Positions 61,742 through 64,000 of a DNA stretch of 64,000 nucleotides are shown in pieces. The position numbers and the translations under genes were made by a program. Every line of letters begins with the position of its first letter. The first letter of the stretch is position 1. Source of the DNA: Sipunculus nudus (taxonomy: Eukaryota > Annelida > Sipuncula > Golfingiida > Sipunculidae); contig CM049311.1 in the NCBI GenBank assembly GCA_026874595.1, positions 48,675,676 through 48,739,675 on the forward strand. Reading direction: 5' to 3'. The notes under the pieces were generated by a model. It was not told the DNA's origin. It did not search any database and was given only the letters and a program-made list of their open reading frames with translations.

Positions 61742-62764
<1,023 letters not shown>

Positions 62765-62917
62765 CACCTTGGGCAATACCGAAAGAGACAAGACATAAAG
62801 ATGCCATGATTACAAAGGAACCCCCCCCCCCCCCACACACACACCTTGGGCAATACCGAAAGAGACAAGAAATAAAGATGCCATGATTACAAAGGACCCC
62901 CCCCCCCCCCCCCCCCC
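62765..62917. repeat. 77-bp tandem duplication ending in poly-C
   Basis: 'caccttgggcaatacc' starts copies at 62765 and 62842. Each runs through 'gatgccatgattacaaagga' and ends in C14 and C21 respectively. Only one or two base changes outside the C tracts, so the duplication is recent. Confidence 0.93.
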
Positions 62918-63624
62918 ATTTTTCAGTTTTTACTGACTATCTGAATGGGGAGAGATTTTAATTTGTTATTCTTATTTGAAAGAAAAGAAAACCTTCCAGG
63001 AAATATTTATCTTAAACTGCAGTTTTGTACTCATACAGAAGTGCCAGAGTACTGTACCAAGGCAATTTGTTAAATTGTTTATTAAAGCAGTTGATGCTGC
63101 TGTCGGGCATTAAATCCTTGGTATTAACATCGCAAAACATTAACATGTAGACCAATAAAGCAATGAGACTTGTATCTAAAAAACAGTTTAATAATGATGG
63201 AGTATTTTGCCACACTAAAATAATACCGTTATAAAGACGAAAATAAGGTGAGAGCGGAAGAATTGGTTTTCTTTACCGGTCGGAATACAGTATACGTTGG
63301 ATTTTGCCAGAGTGCCAAGAAAATACCGTTCTTTGCTTCAGTTATAGACATTTTTGAAATCATCAACACAAAATTAAGTCCATTTTCCATACATTTAAGA
63401 GAAATTGTGCCATAGCAGAAATTTATCCATTAGCTAAATGACCAGGTAAGGGCCTGGTCTTAATTTGCAACAAAAATTGATTCACGAATCCGTAGAACAA
63501 TAACTTTTTCTTTGGCCATATGTAAGATTAAAATGATGCCAGATATGCTACCATGTGATTAGGGACTGAATAAAAACGCTTCTGTACCAAAGAAATTGTT
63601 AGTTACGAAGTACATCTGTTCCGA
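62918..63624. other. No gene seen
   Basis: AT-rich unique DNA; a 67-codon frame at 63012-63215 minus has no domain. Confidence 0.45.
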
Positions 63625-63636
63625 CAAAGATACATA

Positions 63637-63904
63637 AAGAGTCTAATGGCTCATCAAGCCGGAGCTTATCCCGGTTTCTGCTGCGTGGTGCGACTTAAGG
63701 AGTTAATCTCCTCCTGGATGGGACGCTGGTCCATCGTAGATTACCTTCCAAGTATTTGCTGGTACCCATTTCTACTGCTGGGTGTATAGGCACACTTGCG
63801 GCTGGGATCTTGCTTGAGGGTCTTGGCACGGTGGGGGTCTGACCGGGATTCCAACGACCTCTCGATCATGAGCCCGGTACCTTAACATTTCACCACCGCC
63901 CCAG
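63637..63904 (-). mobile_element. tRNA-derived SINE, family 2, with target duplication
   Basis: On the minus strand the head reads GGGGCGGTGGTGAAATGTTA with a box B-like GAGGTCGTTGGAATCCCG at tRNA distance. The body holds the 'ggatgggacgctggtccat' block (plus strand) that is widespread in marine animal SINEs. Twelve-base direct repeats with one mismatch flank it (CAAAGATACATA at 63625-63636, CAAAGATATATA at 63905-63916). It is unrelated to the family 1 SINEs. Confidence 0.85.
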
Positions 63905-64000
63905 CAAAGATATATAGTAAATGTACATCTAAAATATCTACTACCTGGTTAAAAACGTGGCATTTTAATAAAGTGATGTGTTTTTCAATATCGAGAAGTG

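Overview
The window looks like non-coding DNA from an invertebrate animal nucleus, most probably a bivalve mollusc. The DNA is AT-rich and has long TA, CA and G/C tracts. It carries tRNA-derived SINEs, MITEs, an L1-like LINE and a solo LTR. Four composite elements of the 'pearl'/Helentron-associated kind known from bivalves are present; each combines a GTCC/GACG microsatellite, tandem core repeats and a hairpin end. I found no operon, rRNA, true tRNA, CRISPR array or recognisable host exon. The only convincing protein-coding sequence belongs to the LINE at the left edge.

Layout. 1-2.6 kb: minus-strand LINE with an intact ORF1 and the intact start of ORF2 (APE endonuclease), leaving the window to the left. 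2.6-3.0 kb: a GC/CpG-rich block. 3.0-4.5 kb: Helentron-like element 1 (minus). 5-18.7 kb: mostly unique AT-rich DNA with microsatellites, a pogo-like MITE, a GAGTCC-ended MITE and two dispersed repeats. 18.8-20.1 kb: Helentron-like element 2 (minus). 21.7-22.2 kb: a near-identical 166-bp triplication, followed by a dispersed retroelement-like tail. 27.4-36.1 kb: two SINEs of one family, a hAT-like MITE, a cluster of 20-bp quasi-palindromes and two more GAGTCC MITEs. 38-47 kb: dispersed repeats, a fourth GAGTCC MITE and an 18-bp minisatellite. 48.4-49.7 kb: a TA-flanked MITE and a solo LTR with TATA box and AATAAA. 54.0-58.5 kb: two Helentron-like elements, one nested inside the other. 61.4-63.9 kb: a degenerate LINE 3' end, a long TA tract, a 77-bp duplication and a SINE with a 12-bp target duplication.

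Functionally the window reads as an intergenic or intronic landscape built by mobile elements. Between them lie stretches of complex, unique sequence (about 10.4-10.8, 13.2-13.7, 20.9-21.4, 51.8-52.1 and 62.4-62.7 kb) that could be regulatory DNA, but only comparative data could show that. I did not find a new multi-gene system. The most interesting structures are the nested Helentron-like pair, the 3' terminus and palindromic core motif shared by otherwise different elements, and the four-copy MITE family with GAGTCC-rich ends.
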